Of a stretch of 64,000 bases of DNA, positions 31,425 through 40,604 are shown piece by piece. The notes beneath the pieces were generated by a model. It had not been told where the DNA came from and searched no databases. It saw nothing but the letters and a program-made list of their open reading frames with translations. The translations under genes were made by a program, and so were the position numbers. Origin of the DNA: a virus; the IMG/VR virus record IMGVR_UViG_3300050132_000038, positions 124,001 through 188,000 of that record; one strand, written 5' to 3'. The first letter of the stretch is position 1, and the number at the start of each line of letters is the position of its first letter.

Positions 31425-33662
31425 ATGAAAGCTGTAAACTATGATAAGGTAAATGATGCTACTTCTAGACTTGAGCGGATTAAGGCAGACTCCTTGTTCC
31501 CCGGACTCCTTAGTGATCGCCAACTAGATGAGATTCAGCAGCGTAGGGTTAAGAAAGAAGCAATCAAGCGGAAGAAGACTGGCGTAAAGACAAAAGTAAA
31601 AGACGTTACGCCAAACGAGTATATAGTCAAAGGTGGCGGAGTCGATGATAACGGTATCATCGTAGACGACTTCAATATTGTTCAATACATGAATGATGCA
31701 GAAGACCCAGCTACAGGTACACTCCGTGACTTCAACGTAGACACGCGTGATCTACACCACGCTAAGAACTTCTACGACTTCACAATGAACATTCTAGCCC
31801 CAGATGCTCCTAAGTACAGCATCCCGTGGGCACGGCAGATGTGGATCGGTATCATGCTATTCGCTGAGGCATGTCCTTGCTGCTCGGACAAACGAGTGTT
31901 CGACGTTCATAACATCCCCAAGAATTTAGAACCTGACCGTATGCTTAAGCGTATGGTGCTTCTTGAGTACGGCATATGCCCCAAGTGTGGTCGGCACAAA
32001 TGGGAGCTTATTAAGAAGCACGGGCTGCGGAACTACCGCCAGCTAGTGAACGTGTTGGGTCAGCGAAGCGGAAAATCAAGTAGTGCTGCTCAGTACTACG
32101 CATACCTAACCCACCAGTACTTGATGTTCCCTAACATAGCGGAACTCGCACCGTCTATGTTCCAGGCGTCAACGCAGTTGACATGTACTATGGTGAGTCT
32201 AAACTTCGCTAAAGCGTTAGGCGTCATGTGGGTACCGTACAAGAAGCTAATAGAGAACTCTAGTTGGTTTGGGCAGTATTTCCAAATTCTTGATCGTGGT
32301 AAGGAGCGTACTGGGCACGAGATGTACCGTAATAGCTCGCAGTACATAACGTTCTACCACAAGAACATTAAGTTCTACCCTTCTGGTCCTAATAGCACCA
32401 CTTTGCGGGGCGACACGCGGATCGGAGCCGGTCTCGACGAGCTCGGCCTCTTCCCGCTCCCAAAAGGTAATGACGAGGAAGACGAGCAGAGTGAACGGGC
32501 TAACGCAGACGAAGCACACAAGTCATTGATGAACTCGTTACTCACTGCACAGACGATTAACACTAAGCTATTGAAGGACGGGTATTCCTCAGCACCGTCC
32601 CCTCTCCTGCTTTGCGTATCTTCCCCTATTAGCCAACGAGATAAGGTGATGCGGCTTTTGAAGGAGTCGAAGACAGAGATTGGCTCGCAGTTCATTCTAG
32701 GCGTTAATCTCCCTACCTGGGAAATGAACCCAGGTATGGATCGTGACTTCCCCGAAATTGTGATGGCCTACGCCTCCAATCCCGAGAAGGCAGAGCGAGA
32801 CTTTGGCGCTAACCCTCCATCTGTTCACTCACGATTCATCTATCCTAAGACTATTGAGGAGGGTGTGTTCATTAATGGGCAGAACTCACATACGCTTACT
32901 CACCAGTTCGATAAGCCAGGTGAGATCTATGGCAAGCTAGATAAGTTCCGTAACTTTAGGTATCCTGCATTGGTTACTATTGATGCAGGTGCAGTTGATA
33001 ACTCCTTTACCTTGATTGGCGGTCATTACGACTTCGACAATGCAAAGACGGTTATCACCACGGTACTAGAATGTGTACCCCAGGAAGACCGTAGGGTAAA
33101 CTTCAATATGATGTATCTGCATATCATACTCCCGATACTACGGGATCTTAATGCAGTAGCTCTGCTAGCTGACCAGTGGCAGTCATTAGATCTATTGAAT
33201 AGGGCTCAGGATGACATGGGATTAAACCCATTGGGTAAACCTCGATGCAGAGCACGTCAATACAGCCCACGTCGTAAGGACTTCAACACCACAGTAGCAA
33301 TGCTACAGAACAAGAACTTGATACTACCTTCCGTTACTAAGCAGGAGCAGGAATTTGTTCTCAGCGGTCAGGTGGATAACTACAAGGTGGACATGCTGAA
33401 TAAACCTGTACCCCACTTGATGCTACAGATGGTTACTGTTAAAGACGTTGGAGAACTTCGTTGTCCTGAGAAAGGTGACGGATTCACCGATGACATCTTT
33501 AGGGCATGTGTACTGTTTGCCTCTAAAATCCACGACGCCCGTATAATGGAACGCTTGGTGGAGGCAAAGCACTGGACTTACGGTGAAGCTAACCAGGCGA
33601 TCATGCCAGCACCTGTCTATGTGTCTCGCGGCGGCCGCGGGGCTTTCCAAGGTCTTCGTTGA
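31425..33662 (+). CDS. terL: Terminase large subunit
   Basis: The 745-aa packaging motor. Walker A is GQRSGKSS (212-219, Lys217) and Walker B GLDELG (Asp338-Glu339). The nuclease domain acidic residues are Asp520 (TIDAGAVDN), Asp583 (ADQW) and Asp689 (FTDD). Two CxxC pairs (CPCCSDK and CPKCGRH) before Walker A suggest a zinc-binding insertion, not typical of T4 gp17. It cuts concatemeric DNA and pumps it through the portal. Confidence 0.93.
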   Translation: MKAVNYDKVNDATSRLERIKADSLFPGLLSDRQLDEIQQRRVKKEAIKRKKTGVKTKVKDVTPNEYIVKGGGVDDNGIIVDDFNIVQYMNDAEDPATGTLRDFNVDTRDLHHAKNFYDFTMNILAPDAPKYSIPWARQMWIGIMLFAEACPCCSDKRVFDVHNIPKNLEPDRMLKRMVLLEYGICPKCGRHKWELIKKHGLRNYRQLVNVLGQRSGKSSSAAQYYAYLTHQYLMFPNIAELAPSMFQASTQLTCTMVSLNFAKALGVMWVPYKKLIENSSWFGQYFQILDRGKERTGHEMYRNSSQYITFYHKNIKFYPSGPNSTTLRGDTRIGAGLDELGLFPLPKGNDEEDEQSERANADEAHKSLMNSLLTAQTINTKLLKDGYSSAPSPLLLCVSSPISQRDKVMRLLKESKTEIGSQFILGVNLPTWEMNPGMDRDFPEIVMAYASNPEKAERDFGANPPSVHSRFIYPKTIEEGVFINGQNSHTLTHQFDKPGEIYGKLDKFRNFRYPALVTIDAGAVDNSFTLIGGHYDFDNAKTVITTVLECVPQEDRRVNFNMMYLHIILPILRDLNAVALLADQWQSLDLLNRAQDDMGLNPLGKPRCRARQYSPRRKDFNTTVAMLQNKNLILPSVTKQEQEFVLSGQVDNYKVDMLNKPVPHLMLQMVTVKDVGELRCPEKGDGFTDDIFRACVLFASKIHDARIMERLVEAKHWTYGEANQAIMPAPVYVSRGGRGAFQGLR

Positions 33663-33667
33663 GTAGC

Positions 33668-33675
33668 AATTTCAT
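33668..33675 (+). promoter_or_regulatory. AATTTCAT box between terminase and the resolvase gene
   Basis: It lies in the 38-nt gap, 33 nt before the next start. One of the intergenic AATTTYAT copies. Weak promoter-like candidate. Confidence 0.2.
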
Positions 33676-33700
33676 ACTATATAGAAGTATGGAGCTATAG

Positions 33701-34315
33701 ATGGCTAAGAAGAAGGGTAAAGAAAAGAAGGCTAACGCGGAATACGAGTTGAAGCCTGTACAGTTTAAATCGGGTACCCGGTGTATAGTAGGCTTCGATC
33801 CAGGGTCTCGCAATATGGGAGTGGCGTGCGTAGCAGTTAATGAGGAGATGCAGGTCAAGGTAGTGGCGAACTCGATCATCACTAATCCAGTTAACGATCT
33901 GGTAGCCTTTACCTCTTCCAGTGAAAAGTTTATGGCTGAGGTAGATCGCTGGACTTCCTGTTACTCGCCGCACGCTCTTATAGCAGAACGATTCCAGACC
34001 AGGGGAAATTCCGGCCCGCTGATTGAGTACTGCTCAGCTATGCTGGCGCTAATTCGGGGTATAAATAGAACGATACCCTTCAAGGCTATTACAGCTGCTA
34101 CCTGGAAGAACGCTTGGCACCGACGCTTCGAGCCCTTGCAGCTAGACGATATGTACAAGTTGACTCTGACTACCCCGCACCAGCTAGACGCTATCTTCAT
34201 TGGGATCTTTGGGCTAGAGCAGGGTCTACAGGTTGAGCTAGATTACGACCCATTCGATATTGTTAAGCAAGCAGAAGCAAGCTCTGCTGTGCGATTAATA
34301 AACAAGCGGAGATGA
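33701..34315 (+). CDS. RuvC-like Holliday junction resolvase
   Basis: RNase H-fold nuclease of 204 aa: VGFDPGSRNMGVACV (Asp33), ALIAERFQTRG (Glu96) and TPHQLDAIFIG (His160 and Asp163) match the RuvC active site order. It would resolve branched DNA before or during packaging, the role of T4 gp49, and its position next to terminase fits. The first ~20 residues are Lys-rich. Confidence 0.85.
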   Translation: MAKKKGKEKKANAEYELKPVQFKSGTRCIVGFDPGSRNMGVACVAVNEEMQVKVVANSIITNPVNDLVAFTSSSEKFMAEVDRWTSCYSPHALIAERFQTRGNSGPLIEYCSAMLALIRGINRTIPFKAITAATWKNAWHRRFEPLQLDDMYKLTLTTPHQLDAIFIGIFGLEQGLQVELDYDPFDIVKQAEASSAVRLINKRR

Positions 34316-34317
34316 AC

Positions 34318-34587
34318 ATGAGTATTACCTCAATGCTGCAAAAGAGCCTAGGCGCACAACTACTACTTGATCCTGGTAAGGCCGCTAGAGTTGGCGATCG
34401 TATGGCAACTGAGGTTCACTGTCGGTGCGAAGTCGAGGCGGGCGCGTCCGACAACGAAATAGTAAAGCAGTTAACTCTGGCCGCGAAGCGGGCGCACAAA
34501 GGCCGCATCGTAACGTTCCGCGGAGTCGAGCTATACAATGTTGATGGTGGCAAGAAGATCGCAGTCGCCTGTGTTGGATTTATTTAA
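34318..34587 (+). CDS. Hypothetical protein, 89 aa
   Basis: Two nearby ATGs (34312 and 34318); the second has GGAG at a normal distance, the first overlaps the previous stop. Soluble, alpha/beta, with CRCEVEAG and RIVTFRGVELY segments. Not recognised. Confidence 0.55.
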   Translation: MSITSMLQKSLGAQLLLDPGKAARVGDRMATEVHCRCEVEAGASDNEIVKQLTLAAKRAHKGRIVTFRGVELYNVDGGKKIAVACVGFI

Positions 34588-34596
34588 GGAGCACAC

Positions 34597-34854
34597 ATGA
34601 TTAAGATCCCTAAAGCATTTATGGATGCTCCGGCCACTAAGACCGAGGCTAAGAAAAAGCAGGAAGCTACTAAACAAGTACAGGCTAAGACGGAAGTGAA
34701 GTCCCGTGTTGATATGAGCGCAGAGGTAGCCGGTGCTGGCCTGTGTCCTGACTGCCGCAAGCCTATGATCCCTTCGCATGCTAACGGCCACAAGGTAGTA
34801 ATCTGCCAACCGTGCCGAATCGTTATTCCGGTTAAGGACGAGGAGGTTGTGTGA
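34597..34854 (+). CDS. Zinc-ribbon protein, 85 aa
   Basis: LCPDCRKPM and VICQPCRIV form a CxxC...CxxC zinc ribbon at about residues 50-75. A Lys/Ala-rich N-terminal half precedes it. RBS AAGGAG. It may bind DNA or a packaging protein. It overlaps the following GTG start. Confidence 0.6.
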   Translation: MIKIPKAFMDAPATKTEAKKKQEATKQVQAKTEVKSRVDMSAEVAGAGLCPDCRKPMIPSHANGHKVVICQPCRIVIPVKDEEVV

Positions 34855-35657
34855 AGGCCCAGATGAAGAAAACAAACAAGCCCCATGCTCCCAAGGGTGG
34901 GGTAAAGAAAGACCTTAGGGTAACTGTGAAACCGAAGACACAGACTCAGAGCATGGAGTTTACGATCTCCGAGGATCGAAAGAAAAGTGTAGTTAAAACT
35001 CCTAAGCTTAAGTCTATAGAAGAACCTATCAAAAAGAAAAAGAAGAAGCCAATCGTAGTCGATGAACTCGATGACGTTGAAGACTATAGTGAGCCAAGCA
35101 CCGCACTAGTCCCGGTATCCGTTACTCTGCCTAAAGCTCCGCTAGACCTAAAGAATATCTCGAAGCTAAAGACCAAGGGCATGCGGTCGATCATTGGGGA
35201 TTCGGCTGAGGACATTCAACAGCTACTTGAAGTCGGGGATAATGATAACGCTACTGCTCTGATGTTAAAGCGTATGCTACAAGCCTTAGTAGACTTGGTC
35301 CCCTACGCAGAGCATAACGTCCGCAAGAGCAAGGGTCAGCGTGGTGTGTACCAAATCAACTCATTGATTTCTTCTATTCGTGAGTTAATGATTGATCTCC
35401 AATCCGCACAGGATCGCGGGGCTATCGGAGAGGCTTTGAACGAGAAGGTGTTACGTCCTGCATTCCTAGACGTGGCAATGGAGTTGGTTAAGGAAACCGC
35501 GATGCTGTCTTCAGATGTTAAAGACCTGCTCTCAGTTGAGGACTACAATAATAAGTTTAGACCGTTAGTTCTGGCACAGCGTACTCGTATCGGTCAATTC
35601 GTACAGAAGCGCTACGAGGAGGCAGCCACCGCTACCAAACAATTCATGCAGCGCTAA
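34851..35657 (+). CDS. Hypothetical basic/helical protein, 268 aa (GTG start)
   Basis: GTG at 34851 overlaps the previous stop (GTGTGA). The first ~90 residues are basic and disordered (KKKKKKP), and the rest is helical (LMLKRMLQALVDLVPYAEHN). It lies between terminase and portal genes, so a capsid-assembly or packaging role is possible. Not recognised. Confidence 0.6.
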   Translation: MKAQMKKTNKPHAPKGGVKKDLRVTVKPKTQTQSMEFTISEDRKKSVVKTPKLKSIEEPIKKKKKKPIVVDELDDVEDYSEPSTALVPVSVTLPKAPLDLKNISKLKTKGMRSIIGDSAEDIQQLLEVGDNDNATALMLKRMLQALVDLVPYAEHNVRKSKGQRGVYQINSLISSIRELMIDLQSAQDRGAIGEALNEKVLRPAFLDVAMELVKETAMLSSDVKDLLSVEDYNNKFRPLVLAQRTRIGQFVQKRYEEAATATKQFMQR

Positions 35658-35675
35658 CCGCGTGCTGAGGTAACT

Positions 35676-35906
35676 ATGAAAGCGCAACTTATGTTAGACG
35701 AAGATGAAGTATCTATCGAGGATCTTATAGAGAAGTATAAGCTGTCTATAGACTACACTCACAGAGACGGCGAGCTGCTTCCCTTCTGGACAGCTAATCT
35801 AATTAGTCCTCAAGGGGTTACTCTGGCTATAGCGGCAGGTAATACTCTTCGCGATGCCGTTGAGGGTATGGTAGGTATTATAGGCAGTATGGACCTTACC
35901 GTTTAG
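35676..35906 (+). CDS. Hypothetical protein, 76 aa
   Basis: Small acidic protein, unrecognised (MLDEDEVSIEDLIEKYKLSI start, then beta strands). RBS TGAGGT. Co-directional within the packaging operon. Confidence 0.55.
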   Translation: MKAQLMLDEDEVSIEDLIEKYKLSIDYTHRDGELLPFWTANLISPQGVTLAIAAGNTLRDAVEGMVGIIGSMDLTV

Positions 35907-35919
35907 GAATATAGAACGT

Positions 35920-36372
35920 ATGTTGGCGCATAAATTAAAGACCGCTGTGGAGAAATACTTCCTGAAGAAGCGGATGGCCGTAACCTTCGAGCTAGGGTTA
36001 TGCAGGGGCGGAAGGCTACGCGCTGACGTACTCGCTGTATCCATGAGCCGCAAGATTATCTGTATAGAAACGAAGAGTGGGGTCCAGGATTTTCGTAGAG
36101 ACTCCAAGTGGCCTAAGTACAAGGACTTCTGTGACCAGTTGTACTTTGCTGTTGACCATGAAACATACCTGAAAATTAAATCAGAGATCCCAAAGGGTAT
36201 AGGCATCCTAGTTGTTAAGGAAGTACCTAACCGCACAAGCACTCGCACACTACTAAAGGCGTCCGTAGTGCAGAAAGCCAAGTGGGAACCTATAGATGAT
36301 GAACTTAGAATGGACTTGTTTGTTCGCATGGTGTTCCGCACTGCTGACTCCAATAGATACAGGAAGAATTAA
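35920..36372 (+). CDS. MmcB-like PD-(D/E)XK nuclease
   Basis: RADVLAVS (Asp36) and ICIETKSGVQDFRR (Glu50-x-Lys52), then WPKYKDFCDQLYFAVD, match the MmcB family of putative DNA-repair nucleases (PD-(D/E)XK fold, about 150 aa). It would cut or process DNA. Its place between terminase and portal suggests use in DNA maturation or in attack on host DNA; the exact activity is unknown. The portal start follows immediately. Confidence 0.75.
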   Translation: MLAHKLKTAVEKYFLKKRMAVTFELGLCRGGRLRADVLAVSMSRKIICIETKSGVQDFRRDSKWPKYKDFCDQLYFAVDHETYLKIKSEIPKGIGILVVKEVPNRTSTRTLLKASVVQKAKWEPIDDELRMDLFVRMVFRTADSNRYRKN

Positions 36373-38247
36373 ATGTTTGCCAGATCTCAAATCGTAGGTG
36401 TCAACGGAGGGGCTATCAGTTATGCTAACGGGGGCGACAGCGCTCCCTTAGCATCGACTACAACCCGCGGATTCGCCCAGAAGCAAAAGATTACGGCTAG
36501 TGTGGGCGCAGGGTACGGCTCTGGTGGTGGTTCCTCCATGAGTATTAACTCATTCTACCAATCAAGTTATCAATATTACCTTACCGGAATCCTCCCAGCC
36601 GATCCTCACCTTATAGACACATCGACACTGGCGCTGTTTTATCGTGACATCTATCTGTTCGACAGTACAGCTGGTTCAGCTGTAGATATCCAATCTAGCT
36701 TTCCATTCTCTGGGTGGGAACTACGTGGTCTACCAGAAGACGAACTTCAACCGTTCAACACTGCATTAGAGCGTTTGAATCTTCAAACCATGATGCCGTT
36801 TCTTAGTACTGCCTACCTTACTGACGGCTTTTTCTGCGGCTCTCTAATCTTTGATCCACGATCTAAAGAGTTCATCGACACGTTAATTCACGATGCGCTG
36901 TCAGTAGCTGCCATTCCCTCCCCGTTCTTCAACATTGATCCGACAATCAACGTTCGGGTGGGTCAAGCAGCACAGCAGTTCATGCACGATACGTCAGAGT
37001 ATGCACGGCGTTACCTGGATGCAATGCCGAAGGACTTCATCGAGATGCTGAAGAGCGGAGCATTTACCCTAGACCCTGTTACCACGCTATTCATTCCTCG
37101 GCGTAGTACAACAGATCGGGCGTACACCTCATGGCTACATCGTATTCTTCCAATATACATGATTGAGAAGACGCTGTTCCGTGGAACACTAGTTGAAGCA
37201 CAGCGTCGCCAACGTGCTATGACTCATGTTACAGCAGGTGATGATACGTGGACGCCTAGCCCCCAGGAGCTGAATGCCTTAATTGGTGCATTCCAACAGG
37301 CTGAGATGGATCCTATGGGTGGTTGGATTGCTACTAGAGGTTCTGTTGCATCTAATGATTTGAGACCTGGAGGTGACTTCTGGAAGTTTACAGATATGGC
37401 GGATGTGCTTGTTCCCTACAAGCTGCGGGCTCTGGGTATCAGTGAAGGCTTCTTGTCCGGAGATGCCAGCTATGGGGTGGCCGAGTCTGCTTACTCTACT
37501 TTCCTAGAGAGCATGAATTCCTACCGGACTGGTTTAACTGAGAGAGTATTCTACTCCAAACTGTTCCCATTGATTGCAGTAGTAAATGATCTGTACAAAG
37601 ACGGAGCTGATAAGGCGAAGGCAGGTAAGATCGTAGAGTTCTTATTCAACAAGAGTAATCGTAGTAACCTGAAGATGCCTGAACTCCATTGGCACAAGGA
37701 GCTGGAAGCTAAGGGCGAAGAGAACATGGCAGAACTCTTGGAGACTGCTAGTCAGAAGGGCGTGCCAATTCCACTAAAGATGTGGATGGCAGCAGCGAAA
37801 ATTGATCCTGATTTGCTCCTACGTGAGCTATCGGAAGACGCGGCTCTACGCAAGGAGCTAGAGCAATTCACTGGTAAAGATACTTCACATGAAGGGGAGG
37901 AAGAAAGCCATGAATTTGATGATGACTACCAAGGTGCAGGAGACGTTCGTAATGAAACTACTGCAGGACTAGGTAAGATTATTCGCGGCCTACCTACACA
38001 ATCTTTAGTACACGGTCATCCTTCGTACAAGCAACCACTGTTGGCCCGTGAATTCGGAGACTCAGGTGATAACTTTGCACTTACCAAGACGGGTAAGATT
38101 AAGTATGTTCCTAACAGTAGGAACTTAAACAAGCAGATGAATGATAACATCTTGAAGATTGCAGCTAAGGCCGATAAGGATCCTAACTATCGTGCAGAGT
38201 TGAAGAAACGTAATCAAGAAAAACTTGGGCGCACGACCCTTCGTTAA
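36373..38247 (+). CDS. Portal protein
   Basis: A 624-aa protein starting on the base after the nuclease stop. The length, an N-terminal Gly/Ser-rich region, central helical parts (LPIYMIEKTLFRGTLVEAQ) and GDFWKFTDMADVLVPYKL are typical of myovirus portal proteins. An acidic segment lies near residue 510 (EGEEESHEFDDDYQ). The portal forms the dodecameric ring where terminase docks. The call is from overall pattern and context; no short diagnostic motif exists. Confidence 0.8.
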   Translation: MFARSQIVGVNGGAISYANGGDSAPLASTTTRGFAQKQKITASVGAGYGSGGGSSMSINSFYQSSYQYYLTGILPADPHLIDTSTLALFYRDIYLFDSTAGSAVDIQSSFPFSGWELRGLPEDELQPFNTALERLNLQTMMPFLSTAYLTDGFFCGSLIFDPRSKEFIDTLIHDALSVAAIPSPFFNIDPTINVRVGQAAQQFMHDTSEYARRYLDAMPKDFIEMLKSGAFTLDPVTTLFIPRRSTTDRAYTSWLHRILPIYMIEKTLFRGTLVEAQRRQRAMTHVTAGDDTWTPSPQELNALIGAFQQAEMDPMGGWIATRGSVASNDLRPGGDFWKFTDMADVLVPYKLRALGISEGFLSGDASYGVAESAYSTFLESMNSYRTGLTERVFYSKLFPLIAVVNDLYKDGADKAKAGKIVEFLFNKSNRSNLKMPELHWHKELEAKGEENMAELLETASQKGVPIPLKMWMAAAKIDPDLLLRELSEDAALRKELEQFTGKDTSHEGEEESHEFDDDYQGAGDVRNETTAGLGKIIRGLPTQSLVHGHPSYKQPLLAREFGDSGDNFALTKTGKIKYVPNSRNLNKQMNDNILKIAAKADKDPNYRAELKKRNQEKLGRTTLR

Positions 38248-38257
38248 GGAGTTCACT

Positions 38258-38530
38258 ATGTACAGCTTTCTAACAGTAGCACGTAGGGTAGACGTAGAGG
38301 CCGCAATCAAATCTGAGGACGTGTACTCTTTCTTCACCTTCAAAGGTAGCAAGCCAGTTGCCCTGAACTTCCGAGGCAAAGAGGAGTATATCGAGAAGGG
38401 CGATAAGTTTGGTGTACGTAAGTCCGCTAACGGTAAGCAGATTCGGCTAATCCGCCCGGGTGCGGAGACTCGCGTGTTTACGCTTACGATGGATCAGGCG
38501 AATGCGTTGGCCCGAGGTATAAAGAAATGA
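38258..38530 (+). CDS. Hypothetical protein, 90 aa
   Basis: The ATG at 38258 has AAGGAG upstream; an in-frame ATG at 38225 lies inside the portal gene. Small, probably an SH3-like beta barrel (FGVRKSANGKQIRLIRPG). Not recognised. Confidence 0.55.
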   Translation: MYSFLTVARRVDVEAAIKSEDVYSFFTFKGSKPVALNFRGKEEYIEKGDKFGVRKSANGKQIRLIRPGAETRVFTLTMDQANALARGIKK

Positions 38531-38542
38531 AGGAGAAGTCTC

Positions 38543-39360
38543 ATGAGCTCTACAGTTGTTAGTCTCCAACCCAAGAAAGGATTTAAGCCTCAGTACTTTG
38601 GTGTAGTCTTCGACGCATACAACCCCCAGGTAGAAGCGCAGATGATGCGTGACTGCTTGGCAATGCAGAGGGTACTTCAAAATCATAAGCGCGAGCTAGT
38701 TATTGTGTGTGAGTCTGAAGCCCCTGACCGTATGCTCCGGGGTTTAAGTATTCGTAGAGTACCTACGCCTACGCTAACAAAGTCCTGGGCGATGTACAAG
38801 ACGAAAGCCGACTGGATGCCCGAACCAGAAGGTGCTGACGTGGTTGTACCCCGTGATCTGTATCAACCACTGAAGAAGAATACACTTCGAGTATTAGACG
38901 AGGCACACACTAATGGGTACTATTTACCGCCTTTGGAAACATTCCTTAGGGCCGCTTGACCGTGAGGTCATGTGATAAGGTTTTGAATTGTCTGGAAACT
39001 CCTTAGAGCCGTGTAGACCACAACGTAGCTATGAAATATGGGCAAGCGTGAGGGTTAAGAACTATACGGATTGGGCAACCAGCAGCGAAGTCCCGAATAG
39101 GGAAACGTTCAACGACTAGAGCGCAAGCTCGTACCCTCAAGTGAGGGGAAGCGGAACCCGTCTCTGTGAGACGAAGATATAGTCTGACCGTCTAGGGAAA
39201 TCCTAGAGCAGTTCATAAGAGAACGCTTGAGTACTAACGACACTCAGGGAACACAGTGCAAGGAAGATTGAGTCCAGAAACAGTTTCACTACTTAGACCA
39301 GCACCTAATGGTTTTTCTGTAGGCTACGGTGATAACTGGTTGAGCGCGCTCTATAGTTAG
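38543..39360 (+). CDS. Unknown protein, intron-split: exon 1 38543-38956, exon 2 39259-39360
   Basis: Unspliced, translation stops at TGA 38957-38959, the first bases of the group I intron. Removing 38957-39258 joins GCC GCT to CAA GGA in frame and adds 33 residues (starts QGRLSPETVSLLRPAPNG, ends YS), giving 171 aa. Exon 1 ends in T and the intron ends in G, as group I introns require. RBS AAGGAG. The protein is not recognised. If unspliced, a 138-aa form would result. Confidence 0.65.
38957..39258 (+). other. Group I self-splicing intron (302 nt)
   Basis: Core elements in order: CAACCAGCAGCGAAGTCCC (P4 region, near 39078-39096), TTCAACGACTAGAGCGCAAGCTC (P7 5' strand at 39109 on, then a short hairpin) and GAAGATATAGTCTGACC (P7 3' strand; TAGTC pairs with GACTA). 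A small perfect hairpin TGACCGTGAGGTCA starts the intron. It has no internal ORF. Boundaries are inferred from terminal U/G rules and reading frame; the exon-intron guide pairing (P1) is not clear by eye. Confidence 0.85.
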
Positions 39361-39383
39361 GGTCGAACACCCTACAATTTCAC

Positions 39384-39451
39384 AGTGAGCATAAAGCGAA
39401 AAGGTTTAGCGGCCCTGTCATGCCAATACATGACTAGCTTTATGTCTCACT
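39384..39451 (+). ncRNA. Structured leader RNA of the first GIY-YIG gene
   Basis: AGTGAGCATAAAGC pairs with GCTTTATGTCTCACT over 14 bp with one bulged T; inside it GTCATG-CCAATA-CATGAC forms a hairpin. The same layout recurs at 47315-47386, before the second GIY-YIG gene, with changes that keep pairing. About 25 nt after the stem are also conserved up to the ATG. Role unknown. Confidence 0.65.
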
Positions 39452-39475
39452 TCTTAAACCTATTGGGGTTGCCAA

Positions 39476-40582
39476 ATGTCTTCATCTAAAGAGCATACTT
39501 ATGCTTTCCGTGTGCCATCGTCCTCACTTTTCGATAAAGCACTCACCAAATTAGTAAAACAAGTAGAGACGAAGGCTGCCTCTACTGACTCCGAGCTCGA
39601 CCCAGATCCAATCTACTATGTGTACGTACTGCTTGATCCACGAAAACCTGGAGCATTTGAGTACACACTTCCCGGTAGCAAGCTAATCGCTTTTAAGTAT
39701 CAACCCTTCTACGTGGGTAAGGGTAAAGGCGACAGGCTGAAGACTCATGTGAAGTCTACTCGTAAGCGTGTGGCTAGGGGTCGGAAGCTCACACATAAAG
39801 AAAACACGATTAAGAAGATCGAAAGTTTGGGTCTTAAAGTAATTGAGAAGCGTATAAGTTTCGACCTCCCTGAGGCAGTATCATTTGCCAAAGAGATAAT
39901 GTTAATCTCCACAATTGGTAGAGTCGATCTGGGTACAGGATTACTTACTAATTGGTCAGGCGGCGGTGAGGGCGTTATAGATTTATCCCCTGAGACGATT
40001 CGGAAACATAGTGAATCGCAGAAGGCCGTACGTGCTGCGTTAACTCCTAAGCAAAATGCAAAGCGTAATAAGCTCACCAGCGAAAGCGTAGCAGCTGAGT
40101 GGAAAGCTAGATCACCTGACGCTAAGAAAGTCCACGCACAGAAGACCATTGCCCAGATGGAAGCACTAACGGATAAAGAGCGGCGACAACTTACTGCCCC
40201 TGCCCGTAAAGCATACAAGAAAGTTCTAGATTCCCTAACTGATGAAGAGCGCAACAAGCTATTAGGTAGTGGATCTAAAGCTTGGTGGGCCTCTATGACA
40301 GACGAGGAACGAGAGTCACAGAACAAGAAGGCAGGTACTGCTCTGAGTAAGAGTCTACAGGCGAGATCCCCTGAGGCAAAAGCCAAGCACTATAACAATC
40401 AGCGTAACGCGCAGCTAGCTCGAATAGCTAATATGACTCCGGAAGAGCGGGAAGCTGAACGAGCACGAAAGCGCGCCCAACTTGACGCGCTACCTATACA
40501 GCAGTGTCCTCACTGTGGATATGAGGGTAAGGGGCCTAACATGAAGAAGTATCATTTTGATAGATGCAAGTATAAGTCTTAA
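39476..40582 (+). CDS. GIY-YIG homing endonuclease, first copy
   Basis: In this 368-aa protein, IYYVYVLLDPRKPG (residues 46-59) and FYVGKGKGDRLKTH (78-91) form the GIY-YIG catalytic domain. The middle has NUMOD-like repeats (KARSPDAKK, TDEERE), and the C-terminus a zinc finger Cys344, Cys347, His360, Cys364. It cuts DNA at a target site to spread its own gene, and possibly the group I intron just upstream. Upstream leader 39384-39451 is shared with the paralogue at 47412. GGGG 8-11 nt before ATG is a weak RBS. Confidence 0.88.
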   Translation: MSSSKEHTYAFRVPSSSLFDKALTKLVKQVETKAASTDSELDPDPIYYVYVLLDPRKPGAFEYTLPGSKLIAFKYQPFYVGKGKGDRLKTHVKSTRKRVARGRKLTHKENTIKKIESLGLKVIEKRISFDLPEAVSFAKEIMLISTIGRVDLGTGLLTNWSGGGEGVIDLSPETIRKHSESQKAVRAALTPKQNAKRNKLTSESVAAEWKARSPDAKKVHAQKTIAQMEALTDKERRQLTAPARKAYKKVLDSLTDEERNKLLGSGSKAWWASMTDEERESQNKKAGTALSKSLQARSPEAKAKHYNNQRNAQLARIANMTPEEREAERARKRAQLDALPIQQCPHCGYEGKGPNMKKYHFDRCKYKS

Positions 40583-40604
40583 TGTATACCTAAGGAGAAA
40601 ACTC

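Noticed and set aside
39361-39375. Terminator after exon 2 (GGGT...ACCC hairpin)
   Set aside because: Short stem without a T-run; the following sequence is part of the conserved endonuclease leader.
39384-39451. Hammerhead ribozyme in the endonuclease leader
   Set aside because: GCGAAA next to the stem suggested it, but the CUGANGA core is absent in both copies.
39745-40386. Minus-strand 213-codon ORF in the endonuclease gene
   Set aside because: Antisense to a clear GIY-YIG protein; no promoter, RBS or family similarity.
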